Positions 27,534 to 35,819 of a DNA stretch of 64,000 nt are shown in pieces. Position numbers and translations under genes: made by a program. The DNA lies in assembly GCA_018240025.1 (NCBI GenBank), contig JAFEGM010000026.1:1-64000 (forward strand), in the 5' to 3' direction. How positions within the stretch are numbered: position 1 is the first letter of the stretch; each line of letters opens with the position of its first letter. Source of the stretch: Verrucomicrobiota bacterium (lineage in GTDB: Bacteria; Verrucomicrobiota; Verrucomicrobiia; Chthoniobacterales; SZAS-18). The notes under the pieces are model-generated. The model made no database searches. It was not told where the DNA came from and saw only the letters and a list, made by a program, of their open reading frames with translations.

Positions 27534-29333
27534 TCAATACCGCAGACGCCAGAAGACGTCCGGTGCCGGCGGCGTGGCGGTGTCCGCCAGCGGCAGCGGA
27601 GCCCAGGCCTGATCGCGCTGCCGGAACGTGCCGAGCGGCGCCCAGGGCGCGAGTCCGGTGAGCGGGCCGCGTTCGAGTTGATAGGTCACGCCGCGCAGCG
27701 CAGTGAAGGTCAGCTGCGAGGTGGCGCCCGGCGCGGCCGCAGTCACGCGCAGTCCCGGCGTGGCCTCCTCGGCCGTGAGCGCATTGGCTTCGTCCCAGCT
27801 GCCGAGATGAAATTGGAAAAACGCCGGCAGCAGGCGCGACCAGGCCGGCTCGTTGTGCGCGGCGCCGCAGCCCGGAGCGAAGCGCAGTTCGGTCAGGTGC
27901 GCGTAGCCCTGGCTGAGCCAGGCATTGAAGATCTCCTGGGCGCCGTTCCAGTAGACATCCGCATTACCTCCGGAGCTGGTCTCCTCGGTGCCGATGGAGA
28001 GCCACCAGCGCACCGGGCGTTTCGGCGCGACCTTGAGCGACTGCACATGGTTCGGCGCGGCCCAGAAGGCCGGCGAGAAGACGCCGCTGCGCCGGAAGTA
28101 GGTGGGGTAGAGGCTGGCCAGATAGCTCGAAACGAGCCCGCCCATGGACGAGCCGGCGATGGTCGTCTCCGCGGGATCGACCGCGCCGCCGGAGGCCGTC
28201 AGCGTGCGGTAGTTCGCGGTCAGCGTGGGGATGACGTTGTTGAGGAGAAAGAGCCCGTATTGATCTGCCTGACCGATGGTGCCAGGCGGCGCGAGCGGCA
28301 CCTGATCGCTCGGCGGCGAGTATTCGCCGAGCCGGTTGGCGGTGTTGTCGATGCCCACCAGGATTGCCTCCCGCATGCGGCCCTGACCGATCTCGTAGCT
28401 GGCAATGCGATCCGCGTCCCAGGTGCCGAAGGAGCCGCCGGGGAAGAACATGTTCTGGCCGTCGTGGAAGTAGACGACCGGGTAGCGGCGCGTCGGATTC
28501 GTGTCGTAGCCGCGCGGCAGGTAGAGGCGGATCGTGCGGCCCGGGATGCCGGCGTACGAACTGCTCACTGTGCGCGTTTCCAGCCGCGCCAGGCTGACCG
28601 TGGCGGTCGGGCGGTAATTGAAGACGCCGCCGTCTTGCACGAAGAGGTGATCGAGCTGGGTACGGTAGTTGTAGGGCGGCGCCAGCGACTGATAGGGATA
28701 CGGCACGCCGGGCGCGGCTCCTTGCGGGGCGTTGCTCGGCGGGGCGGGGGCGTTGTCGTATTGGTTGAGCTCGTTGTGGAAGACGAACTCCAGCTCGGAG
28801 CCGGCTTTCTCGGCGGTCAGATCAATGCGGTAGAGCGACTCGCCCGGGACGCGACCATTGCCGAGGCGCCGCATCTCGACGTCCTGGAAGCCGCTGCCGG
28901 CGGTGTTGTTGCGATAAAGGAGGAAGGCGCGGGACCAGCTGGAGTGATACCAGATGACCTTGCCGCGGTAGGGGGCCGGCGAGCCGCCCGGGACGGTCAG
29001 CGTCTGCGGCGTCGTGACCTCGCTGAAGGTGTTGTAGTTGCAGTAGGCGGCGCGCTGGATGGAGCGCGAGATGAAACGGTAGGTGACCGTGGCACCCGCT
29101 TCGAGCGCCACCTGGCCGGTCCAGACGTTCCCGGGCGTGTAGGTCAGCTTGAGCGCGCGCTCCGGCACGTTCGCGCCGAGATCAGGGTGATCGCCCAGTA
29201 CGAAGAGATCGTTGCCGAAGCCCGTGTCGAACGTGTGGGTAAAGGTGACCGGCACCTGGACCGGGCTCTGCGCGCGGACGCATCCGGCCAGGGCTGCACC
29301 AAGAGCGAGGAGGAGAGCGAAGAAGCAGCGCAT
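27534..29333 (-). CDS. Putative lipoprotein: CBM20-like starch-binding module plus esterase domain
   Basis: 599 residues. The signal ends ALAGC, a lipobox that would acylate Cys17. Residues 25-95 look like a CBM20 module (VPVTFTHTF, LFVLGDHPDLGANVPERA, VALEAGATVTYRFISRS). The catalytic part is an alpha/beta hydrolase of the putative-esterase (EstD/IroE-like) type: RTIRLYLPRGYDTNPTRRYP, VVYFHDGQNMF, nucleophile motif AGSSMGGLVSSYLASLYP and AHNEPAW for the catalytic His. A C-terminal beta domain follows (TSQLTFTALRGVTYQLERGP). A starch-binding esterase could act on acylated glucans, which would fit the exported amylase elsewhere in the window, but that is an inference. Confidence 0.85.
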   Translation of the reverse strand: MRCFFALLLALGAALAGCVRAQSPVQVPVTFTHTFDTGFGNDLFVLGDHPDLGANVPERALKLTYTPGNVWTGQVALEAGATVTYRFISRSIQRAAYCNYNTFSEVTTPQTLTVPGGSPAPYRGKVIWYHSSWSRAFLLYRNNTAGSGFQDVEMRRLGNGRVPGESLYRIDLTAEKAGSELEFVFHNELNQYDNAPAPPSNAPQGAAPGVPYPYQSLAPPYNYRTQLDHLFVQDGGVFNYRPTATVSLARLETRTVSSSYAGIPGRTIRLYLPRGYDTNPTRRYPVVYFHDGQNMFFPGGSFGTWDADRIASYEIGQGRMREAILVGIDNTANRLGEYSPPSDQVPLAPPGTIGQADQYGLFLLNNVIPTLTANYRTLTASGGAVDPAETTIAGSSMGGLVSSYLASLYPTYFRRSGVFSPAFWAAPNHVQSLKVAPKRPVRWWLSIGTEETSSGGNADVYWNGAQEIFNAWLSQGYAHLTELRFAPGCGAAHNEPAWSRLLPAFFQFHLGSWDEANALTAEEATPGLRVTAAAPGATSQLTFTALRGVTYQLERGPLTGLAPWAPLGTFRQRDQAWAPLPLADTATPPAPDVFWRLRY

Positions 29334-29367
29334 GAGGAGCGGATGGGCGGCAATCGCCGCTGCGGGG

Positions 29368-31275
29368 CTAGGATTCGACCGCGCGGTGGCGGCGGGCCAG
29401 CCAGATGACGAACGGCACGAGGATGGCGAAAAGGAGTGCGAGGATGATCCAGCCGATCACGTCGCGCGGGGGCTCCTTCACCGGCCCCATGGGAATCTGC
29501 GAAGCCGGACGCGCCGTGGGAGCGGCCAGCATCTCCAGGGTGGCGCTGGGTTCGGGCGTGGCCGCCGCGACCGGTGCCGGCGGCGGCTCGGGCGGAGGCA
29601 GCGCGCGGCGCGGCTCGGGCAGGGGTTCGACCGCCCCGCGCGGCAGGAGCGGTTGGGCAGGCAGCGGCGAGGCCAGCCCGGAACCGCCGTCACCCGGAAT
29701 GGTGGTCAGCGGGGCATCGGCCACGGGCACCGGGGCTGGCGCGGTCTTTTCGGTCAGCCACCCGACGCGATAAAGCGACTCGGCGAAGAGCGTCTCGGAT
29801 TCCCCGGGAAATTCGCGGCGCGCACCCTGCATCCAGGCCACGGCGCGATCGAAATCGCCGGCGTGGAAATTCATGGCGGCCTGGACGTAGTACCGGGCAG
29901 GCGTCTTGCCGTTGAAGCCGAAGCGGCTGAGGAAGTTCTTGGCCAGCGTCTCCTTGCCTTCGAGTAGGAGAGTGAGGAAAATCTTGTATTGCACGAACTC
30001 CGACTCGCGCGGCTGCACACTCGCGTCGGTCTCGGCGAAGAGCTGCTCCAGCCGTTCGCGGGCCAGCGTGAAGTTGCGGAACTCGAACGGAATGTCGGCC
30101 AGATTCAGGCGGGCGGCCCAGAGGGTGGGGTCGAGTCGGATGGCTTCCTTAAAATGACGCTCGGCCGCCGCGAAGTCGCGCAGCTTGAACTGCACCAATC
30201 CGCGCAGATTGGCCGCTTCGGCCTGGTTGGGTTGGATCGACTCCGCCTGTTCGAGCGCAGCCAGCGCCGCGGGATAATCCTTGTTCTGGTAGGCCTTGGC
30301 GGCGACCAGGAAGGCGTCGAGAAACTGCTGCGTCGGGGCCGGCGCGTTGCTGCGGATCTCCGGCGTGCGGGCCGTGCGCGCCGCCCCGGGCAGCGGCGTC
30401 GGGGTCGGCCCCGCCGGGACGGACGGATTGAAGACCGACGGCGGCAGACTGCGCAGCGCCCGGGCGGTCGGCTCGTTGGCGTTGGCGAGGTTGGCGGGCG
30501 GTTCGTTGCGCGGCGCCGGCGCAGAAGTGGCGAGGGGAGCGGCGGTGGCGAGTCCGTCGAGCGTCCAGCGTTCGAGCATGGCGTCGGCATTGGACTCCTT
30601 CGTCGCCAGGTTCGCAGCCGCGCGCGGATCGACCGACAGGCCCATCGCTTCGAAGGAATCGGCGTACACCTTGGCCTGCGCGGCCCGGCTGCCACTGGGG
30701 GCGCGCGCCAGCCAGCGGGCCGCCGCCGGGCCATCGCGCTTCTCGTAGGCCAGTGCCGCCTGGGCATACACATAGGAGCCGGAATCGGCGGGCTTGAGCG
30801 CCTCGATCGCTTCCTGCGCTTCGGCCAGCCGTCGCTCCTTCACGTACGTGAGGGCGATTTTATACGACGCCAGATCCTTCTCGGCGGCCGAGGTCGAGGC
30901 CGCCAGCAGCTCTTCGAAACTGGTGCGGGCGGCGGCGTAGTTGCCTTCGCGGAAATCGGACTCCCCGAGGTTGAAGCGCGCCGCCCAGAACCCGGGATCG
31001 GCCCGCACGGCGCGCCGGAAGGAATCGCGCGCCGCCGGAAACTTGCGCTGTCGGAGCTGGATCGAGCCGAGCAGATTCCATTCGTCCGCGCCCATGGCCC
31101 CAGCCTTCTCGGCCCGCTGTAATTCCGCCAGGGCACCGGCGTAGTCCTTGGCGCGGAACTTCTCCTGCGCCTGGGCGAGAAAGGCGCTCTGGCCCTGGAC
31201 GTTCCCGGTCACCGTCAAGGCGGCCAGCACCAGGCCGGCGAGCAGAGACAAAGGACGCCGGAAAAACGAATGCAT
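29368..31275 (-). CDS. Envelope TPR protein with C-terminal membrane anchor
   Basis: 635 residues. A signal peptide (LSLLAGLVLAALTVTGNVQG) is followed by two blocks of tetratricopeptide repeats (about residues 30-200 and 320-490, for example AKDYAGALAELQRAEKAG and QNKDYPAALAALEQAESIQP). They are separated by a Pro/Ala linker with PTPTPLPGAA. A second Pro-rich linker leads to one membrane span near the C-terminus (VIGWIILALLFAILVPFVIWL) and a basic tail. The span puts the C-terminus in the cytosol and the TPRs in the periplasm, suggesting a scaffold. Partners are unknown. It ends 34 bp before the esterase gene on the same strand, so co-transcription is plausible. Confidence 0.8.
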   Translation of the reverse strand: MHSFFRRPLSLLAGLVLAALTVTGNVQGQSAFLAQAQEKFRAKDYAGALAELQRAEKAGAMGADEWNLLGSIQLRQRKFPAARDSFRRAVRADPGFWAARFNLGESDFREGNYAAARTSFEELLAASTSAAEKDLASYKIALTYVKERRLAEAQEAIEALKPADSGSYVYAQAALAYEKRDGPAAARWLARAPSGSRAAQAKVYADSFEAMGLSVDPRAAANLATKESNADAMLERWTLDGLATAAPLATSAPAPRNEPPANLANANEPTARALRSLPPSVFNPSVPAGPTPTPLPGAARTARTPEIRSNAPAPTQQFLDAFLVAAKAYQNKDYPAALAALEQAESIQPNQAEAANLRGLVQFKLRDFAAAERHFKEAIRLDPTLWAARLNLADIPFEFRNFTLARERLEQLFAETDASVQPRESEFVQYKIFLTLLLEGKETLAKNFLSRFGFNGKTPARYYVQAAMNFHAGDFDRAVAWMQGARREFPGESETLFAESLYRVGWLTEKTAPAPVPVADAPLTTIPGDGGSGLASPLPAQPLLPRGAVEPLPEPRRALPPPEPPPAPVAAATPEPSATLEMLAAPTARPASQIPMGPVKEPPRDVIGWIILALLFAILVPFVIWLARRHRAVES

Positions 31276-31336
31276 TGGCGGCGGGACAACGTTGCGCGGG
31301 GAGAGTAGCTTTGCGGCCCCAAACCACAAGCGACGC

Positions 31337-33019
31337 ATGTCCGAACCTGCCCCGAACCCCTCCGCGCTTGGCGCCTCGGCGCCCAGCTGGCGCGAGCGAT
31401 TCCTGCGGCGCGCCGTGCTGGCGCTGCTGCTGGCGGCGGCCTGGGGCGCGATCTACCTGCCCGCGCTCGGCATTCCCGAGTGGAAGGGCGAGGAGGCGCG
31501 ACGAGCCATGCCCGGGCTGCAGATGCTGCAGGATGGCGAATGGCTGGTCCCGAAGATCGGTGGCCGCGCCTATCACCGAAAGCCGCCGCTCATCAACTGG
31601 ATCGCCGCCGGCGCGGTGCACGTCACCGGCCGGGCGGACGAATGGGCCATCCGCCTGCCCTCCGCGCTCGGCGTGCTGGCACTGACTCTGGCCGCGTTCT
31701 TCGCCCTGCTTCGCCCGCTCGGGGAAATGCGGGCGGTGGCCGCAGCGGTCTTCATTCTGACGAACATCGGACTGATGGAGCAGGGCCGGAAGTTCGAGAT
31801 CGAGGCACTCTACGTCACCTTCACCGGTCTCGCGTTGCTCGCCTGGCTGCGCGGCTGGTGGGGCGGCCGGGAGGGCGACGCGGGCTGGCTGGCCTGGCTG
31901 ATTGCGGGTCTGTTCCTCGGGCTGGGGCTGCTGCTGAAGGGCCCGCTGCACCTGCTGTTCTTCTACGGTGCGGTCGTGCCCGTCCTGCTGGCGGCCGGGC
32001 AACTGCGCGCTCTGCTCCGGCCGGCGCATTTCGTTGGCCTGCTGCTCGCGCTGGGGCTCTTCGCCTCCTGGGCGGTGCCTATGCTCCGCACCGGTCAGAC
32101 GGGCGTTTCCGGGGTCTGGCTGGAGCAGTTCACGGACCGCGTGACCGGCGCGACCCACGCCTTCGATTTCCTCCGCTGGCTCAGGAACCTGACCTTCCAG
32201 GCTTGGGTGAATTTCGTGCCCTGGGTGATCCTGGCAGCGCTGGCGGCGCGACCGGCCATTGGCGCGGGCTTGAGCGGTTCGACGCAGGCGCTCTGGCGCG
32301 GACTGCGCTGGGCCATCGCGCTGCCCTATCTCTGCGTGATGATCCTGCCGGCGGCCTCGCCGCGCTACGTCCTGCCGCTGCTGGTGCCGGGAGCGATACT
32401 CGCGGCTTTCGTGCTGCCCGATCAGGGCGCGCTGACGCTCGTCTGGCGACGTCTGGTGCGCGGGCTGGAGATCATCCTGATCCTCGCTTTCGTCGCGGGC
32501 CTGGCGTGGATGCTGCCGGGCGAAAATGCCGCCGCGCTGGCTCCGGAATTGAAGACCGGCGTCTGGGTGGGATCGCTGCTCGCCGGCGCGCTGCTGCTGC
32601 TCTGCTTCGAAGTCCTGCGCCGCGCTCAGCGGTTCGAAGCCGGCACCGATCTCGTCCTGCGCTCGGCCGCCGTCATGGGTCTGGTGGCCCTGATCTACGG
32701 CACGGTGGTGCCGCCGCGGCTGGCGTCGGCGGAACGGCTCCGTCCGCTGGCCCGCGCGCTCGAGGCTGCCGTACCGCGCACGGACTATCTCTACGCCTTC
32801 GACCCGGACTCGCAGCCCGCCTTCTTCTATCTGCGCCGCAAGCCGCGCTACGTCCTCACGCCCGAGGCCCTGCCGGAGACTGCGCGCTACGTTTTCGTGG
32901 GCGAGAGCGATCTGCCGCGGCTGACGGCGGGTGCACGCTGGCAGGTGGTGCGGGAATGCCACCGGTACATCGACCGCGGCGGCCTGACCTTCCTGCTCGT
33001 CGAGCTGGCGCGTCGCTGA
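31337..33019 (+). CDS. GT39/ArnT-like polyprenyl-phosphate glycosyltransferase
   Basis: 560 residues with about eleven to twelve membrane spans. The N-terminal periplasmic loop GIPEWKGEEARRAMPGLQML is the acidic DEAR-like motif of the PMT/ArnT superfamily (Glu-Glu-Ala-Arg here). It is followed by KIGGRAYHRKPPLINWIAAG, the conserved K-PP-hydrophobic patch. The C-terminal domain ends in PQ-poor periplasmic sequence (YLYAFDPDSQPAFFYLRRKP). Members move a sugar from a lipid carrier to lipid A, protein or glycan. The acceptor is unknown. The start ATG 31337 is 61 bp from the divergent TPR gene, so promoters must overlap. Confidence 0.88.
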   Translation: MSEPAPNPSALGASAPSWRERFLRRAVLALLLAAAWGAIYLPALGIPEWKGEEARRAMPGLQMLQDGEWLVPKIGGRAYHRKPPLINWIAAGAVHVTGRADEWAIRLPSALGVLALTLAAFFALLRPLGEMRAVAAAVFILTNIGLMEQGRKFEIEALYVTFTGLALLAWLRGWWGGREGDAGWLAWLIAGLFLGLGLLLKGPLHLLFFYGAVVPVLLAAGQLRALLRPAHFVGLLLALGLFASWAVPMLRTGQTGVSGVWLEQFTDRVTGATHAFDFLRWLRNLTFQAWVNFVPWVILAALAARPAIGAGLSGSTQALWRGLRWAIALPYLCVMILPAASPRYVLPLLVPGAILAAFVLPDQGALTLVWRRLVRGLEIILILAFVAGLAWMLPGENAAALAPELKTGVWVGSLLAGALLLLCFEVLRRAQRFEAGTDLVLRSAAVMGLVALIYGTVVPPRLASAERLRPLARALEAAVPRTDYLYAFDPDSQPAFFYLRRKPRYVLTPEALPETARYVFVGESDLPRLTAGARWQVVRECHRYIDRGGLTFLLVELARR

Positions 33020-33050
33020 GCGTCGCATTTCGCGCCGGGTCGAAACACTC

Positions 33051-33068
33051 CTGACATAGGGCTGTCAG
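33051..33068. promoter_or_regulatory. Inverted repeat CTGACA-N6-TGTCAG upstream of the VOC genes
   Basis: A perfect 6-bp inverted repeat with a six-base spacer, 82 bp before the first VOC gene and 31 bp after the glycosyltransferase stop codon. The geometry (centre spacing 12 bp) fits an operator for a dimeric repressor. There is no T-run, so a terminator is less likely. No regulator gene is adjacent. Confidence 0.5.
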
Positions 33069-33149
33069 TGGGACGGGCGAACCTGTGCACATCGGAACAC
33101 GTCGGCGGCCTCCGTCGCCTTCGGTCCGAGCCCAACCCATCGACCTCCC

Positions 33150-33524
33150 ATGTTCTTCCACGAAGTAGCCTTCACCACTTATCCCACCCTCGATCTCGCC
33201 GCCTCCCGCGCCTTTTACGAGGGCGTGCTCGGACTCAAGCCGTCCTCGATCATCCCGATGGGACCCGACAGCGGCTGGGTCGAATACGAACTCGGCTCTC
33301 ACACCTTCGGCATCGGCAAGTCCGACGGTTGGAAGCCGAATCCCGACGGACCCACCTGCGCGCTGGAGACGACCGACTTCGATGCGGTCATCGCCGCGCT
33401 GCGCGGCGCCCAGGCGAAGTTCCGGATGGAGCCGTTCGACACCCCGGTCTGTCGCATGGCCATGGTGTTCGATCCGGCCGGCAACACGCTCATCATCCAC
33501 CAGCGCAAGCCCGGCCACGCCTGA
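33150..33524 (+). CDS. VOC (glyoxalase/bleomycin-resistance) superfamily protein
   Basis: 124 residues forming one VOC unit of paired beta-alpha-beta-beta-beta motifs: HEVAFTTYPTLDLAASRAFY with EGVLGLKP, then VEYELGSHTFGIG, ETTDFDAVIAALRGAQAKF and a closing MVFDPAGNTLIIHQRKPG. The usual metal-ligand positions are only partly filled (H at residue 4, E near 42, later N in the GN motif). Substrate is unknown; relatives include antibiotic-binding proteins and dioxygenases. It is followed 21 bp later by another VOC gene. Confidence 0.85.
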   Translation: MFFHEVAFTTYPTLDLAASRAFYEGVLGLKPSSIIPMGPDSGWVEYELGSHTFGIGKSDGWKPNPDGPTCALETTDFDAVIAALRGAQAKFRMEPFDTPVCRMAMVFDPAGNTLIIHQRKPGHA

Positions 33525-33545
33525 GTTCCCATCGCTTCCCGCACC

Positions 33546-33941
33546 ATGAACCAGGAACCGACTCTCTCCGTTTCTCTCACCGCCAAGGAAGGCGCGAAGG
33601 CGCTGGCGTTCTATCAACAGGCCTTCGGCGTCGAGGTCATCGACCGCTACGACACCCCCGCCGGCGGCCTGGGCCACGCCACGCTGCGGGTGGGGGACAC
33701 GACCTTCTACCTGTCCGACGAATCGGACGAATACCAGGCCTTCGGCTTTGCCGGTGGCGCCATGTCGCCCAGCCTGCTCTGCCTGCAGGTGCCGAATTGC
33801 GACGCCGGCTATGAGCGCGCAGTCGCCGCCGGAGCCCGCTCGCTGTTCGGGCCGCGGGACAGTGACTGGGGCTCGCGGGCAGCGCTGGTGGTCGATCCGT
33901 TCGGCTACCGCTGGTGCATCGCGCACAAGCTGGCCCGATGA
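33546..33941 (+). CDS. VOC superfamily protein, PhnB-like
   Basis: 131 residues. Markers of the PhnB-type branch are SVSLTAKEGAKALAFYQQAF with GVEVIDRYDTPAGGLGHATL, then VGDTTFYLSDE, CLQVPNCDAGYERAVAAGAR and a final FGPRDSDWGSRAALVVDPFG-YRW. The WG-R-DP-G end motif is characteristic. Function unknown; such proteins are often small cytosolic ligand or metal binders. Co-oriented with the preceding VOC gene with a 21-bp gap, so they form a two-gene unit, probably controlled from the inverted repeat at 33051-33068. The 135 bp after it hold no convincing gene. Confidence 0.86.
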   Translation: MNQEPTLSVSLTAKEGAKALAFYQQAFGVEVIDRYDTPAGGLGHATLRVGDTTFYLSDESDEYQAFGFAGGAMSPSLLCLQVPNCDAGYERAVAAGARSLFGPRDSDWGSRAALVVDPFGYRWCIAHKLAR

Positions 33942-34076
33942 AGACCAGCCCCCGCTCCTTCGGGCCACGGCCGCGCCGGCGTGATTCGCCGCCGGCGGCC
34001 GACCTGCTCGCGCTACTCGAGTTGCTGCGCGCGCCGGAACTCCCGCTTCTCGCTCCGCCGCCGAAGCGGCCGCGCG

Positions 34077-35120
34077 TCAGCTCACCCAGACCTTCCTCGG
34101 CTGCAGGGTGTTGATGATGTAACCGAGGTTGTCCGGATCGTATTCGGCCGGCTGCGTCTGGCCGCCGGCCGAATGCGCCCGCGAGACGAGTTCGTGTCCG
34201 CCGCCGGTGGTCGGCTCCCAGGCGTATTCCCACTGGCACCAGCAGTAGGGCAGGGCCGGCCCCTGCAGCTGCGCGTCGCGCCAGGTCGCACCGCCGTCGG
34301 TGCTGACCTCCACCCGGGCGATGCGATCCTCCCCGGCCCAGGCCACGCCATGGATGCGGTGCGAGCCGCGGGGCAGCGTCTCGCCCGCGCGCGGCCCGAG
34401 GATCTCGCTCTTGACCACGCCGGGCCCGAGCGGCACGCGCTGCTTGCCGGCGGCGGTGGGGCGATCGACCGAGTACTTCACGGTCTGGAAAAAGCCCTGG
34501 TAGGCGTGATCGATCACCGTCAGCCGGCGGAGCCATTTCACGGAGGCCACACCGTACCAGCCCGGCACGATGAGGCGCAGAGGCGCGCCATGATTGGCGC
34601 AGAGCGGCTGGCCGTTCATGCGCAGGGCGAGCAGCGTGTCCGGCGCCAGCGCCTTGGCCAGTGGCAGGCTGCGCGAGAAGTTCATGGCGATGCCGTCCTC
34701 CGTTCCGTGGTCGGCGCCCTCACAGACGAGCTCACAGGCCGACTCCGGAAATGCGACGTCCGCCAGCAGATCGCGCAGCCGAACGCCCGACCATTCGGCG
34801 TGTCCGATGGCGCCGGGTCCCCACGGGACGCCCTCGGCGGGCGGATTGAGGAAGGACCGCCCGTTGCCGGCGCACTCCACGGTGGCCGGCAGCGTTTGCT
34901 GGGGCAGCGCGGACAATTCGGCCACGGTCCATTTCCGTGGCGTCAGGCCGAGACCATCGAGCGTCAATTCCCAGTTGGCGGCGTCCGCCACCGTGGGCGG
35001 CTCGAAATGATTGCGGACGAAAAAGAGCGGATTGGGGGTGACCCAGCAGATGTCGCGGTCGAGCGGCGTCTCGCTGTTTTCGGGGGCGGAGGTGACGATG
35101 ATGCGCTGGCAGGCTTCCAT
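34077..35120 (-). CDS. Sulfite oxidase-family molybdopterin enzyme
   Basis: 347 residues. The molybdopterin domain includes PNPLFFVRNHFEPP, TVECAGNGRS with Mo-ligand Cys83, HAEWSGVRLRDLL, CEGADHGT, SLPLAKALAPDTLLALRMNG and PLRLIVPGWYGVASVKWL. A C-terminal dimerisation domain follows (ARVEVSTDGGATWRDAQL, CWCQWEYAW). No Tat signal or heme domain is visible, so it probably acts in the cytosol with an unknown electron acceptor, unlike exported SorA/YedY types. It starts 17 bp after the cysteine dioxygenase gene. The pair would oxidise cysteine sulfur via sulfinate and sulfite to sulfate. Confidence 0.9.
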   Translation of the reverse strand: MEACQRIIVTSAPENSETPLDRDICWVTPNPLFFVRNHFEPPTVADAANWELTLDGLGLTPRKWTVAELSALPQQTLPATVECAGNGRSFLNPPAEGVPWGPGAIGHAEWSGVRLRDLLADVAFPESACELVCEGADHGTEDGIAMNFSRSLPLAKALAPDTLLALRMNGQPLCANHGAPLRLIVPGWYGVASVKWLRRLTVIDHAYQGFFQTVKYSVDRPTAAGKQRVPLGPGVVKSEILGPRAGETLPRGSHRIHGVAWAGEDRIARVEVSTDGGATWRDAQLQGPALPYCWCQWEYAWEPTTGGGHELVSRAHSAGGQTQPAEYDPDNLGYIINTLQPRKVWVS

Positions 35121-35137
35121 GGGGGCGGGGGGAAAGA

Positions 35138-35689
35138 TCAGATACCCTCACCGCCGGCGAACTCCAGCACCGGCGGCTCCCAATCGGAGGCGACGCCGCC
35201 GGTGATGGAGAATTTCTTCATCTTGCGCAGCGGGGGCGAGTAGATGTGGAGCGTGACCAGATTCTCGCCCGGGCCCTGCAAATTGGAGACCTGATGCGTG
35301 TCGTCGTCCTCGGTGGCGCAGATTTCGCCGGCAAACTTCTCGGTCGTGCGCAGCGGTACCACCTGGCCGCAGGGCGACGGGGCGTAGACGGTTTCGGAGC
35401 AGATCCCTTCCAAGACCTTCAGGCCGCAGGTCGACTGGGCGTGATTGTGGATCGGGCTGCGTTGTCCGCTCAGCCAGCAAATGACCAGGATTTCATACCA
35501 GGTTCCCCGGCAGACCAGGTTGCGGGTGTAATGACCCGGATCGTAGTGCACGAAATCCCGCACGTCCTCGAGCGTGGCCTGCGACTGGGCCAGGAGCGCC
35601 TCCAGGCGCTTGAGATCGGCGCGACTGCGCAGCTGGTCGAGGTACTCGACCAGCGGGAGCAGTTTCGGCGGGATGGCGGCAGCGCTCAT
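35138..35689 (-). CDS. Cysteine dioxygenase, type I
   Basis: 183-residue cupin. The iron ligands are H81 and H83 in the segment SPIHNHAQSTCG and H132 in DTHQVSN. Cys88 lies where mammalian enzymes have the Cys of the Cys-Tyr crosslink (HxHxxxxC). YTRNLVCRGTWYEILVICW is the typical N-terminal strand. It converts cysteine plus O2 to cysteine sulfinate, and spontaneous or transaminase-assisted desulfination then releases sulfite for the neighbouring oxidase. First gene of the pair. A sigma-70-like promoter at 35701-35729 would give a leader of only a few bases, so the mRNA may be almost leaderless. Confidence 0.92.
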   Translation of the reverse strand: MSAAAIPPKLLPLVEYLDQLRSRADLKRLEALLAQSQATLEDVRDFVHYDPGHYTRNLVCRGTWYEILVICWLSGQRSPIHNHAQSTCGLKVLEGICSETVYAPSPCGQVVPLRTTEKFAGEICATEDDDTHQVSNLQGPGENLVTLHIYSPPLRKMKKFSITGGVASDWEPPVLEFAGGEGI

Positions 35690-35700
35690 GACCTGCCCGC

Positions 35701-35729
35701 ATTTTGCCGTCCGCGCGAGAGCGAGGCAA
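35701..35729 (-). promoter_or_regulatory. Possible sigma-70 promoter of the cysteine-oxidation pair
   Basis: On the minus strand TTGCCT (-35, 35729-35724) and CAAAAT (-10, 35706-35701) are separated by exactly 17 bp. Each box matches the consensus in four of six positions. Transcription would start about five bases before the cysteine dioxygenase ATG. The rest of the spacer to 35819 shows nothing. Confidence 0.35.
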
Positions 35730-35819
35730 CGCCAATCCGAGCCGGCGGGGAACCCGTGGAGGTCCGGTGAACGCGTGGCCTTCGTGAAGTTGCCCGCTCA
35801 CGAGTAGCCGGGCTAGCCC

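Noticed and set aside
33938..34114. Small ORF starting in the ATGA of the second VOC gene stop
   Set aside because: Arg/Pro-rich with no motifs, and it overlaps the 3' end of the sulfite oxidase gene on the other strand. The ATGA overlap alone is not enough.
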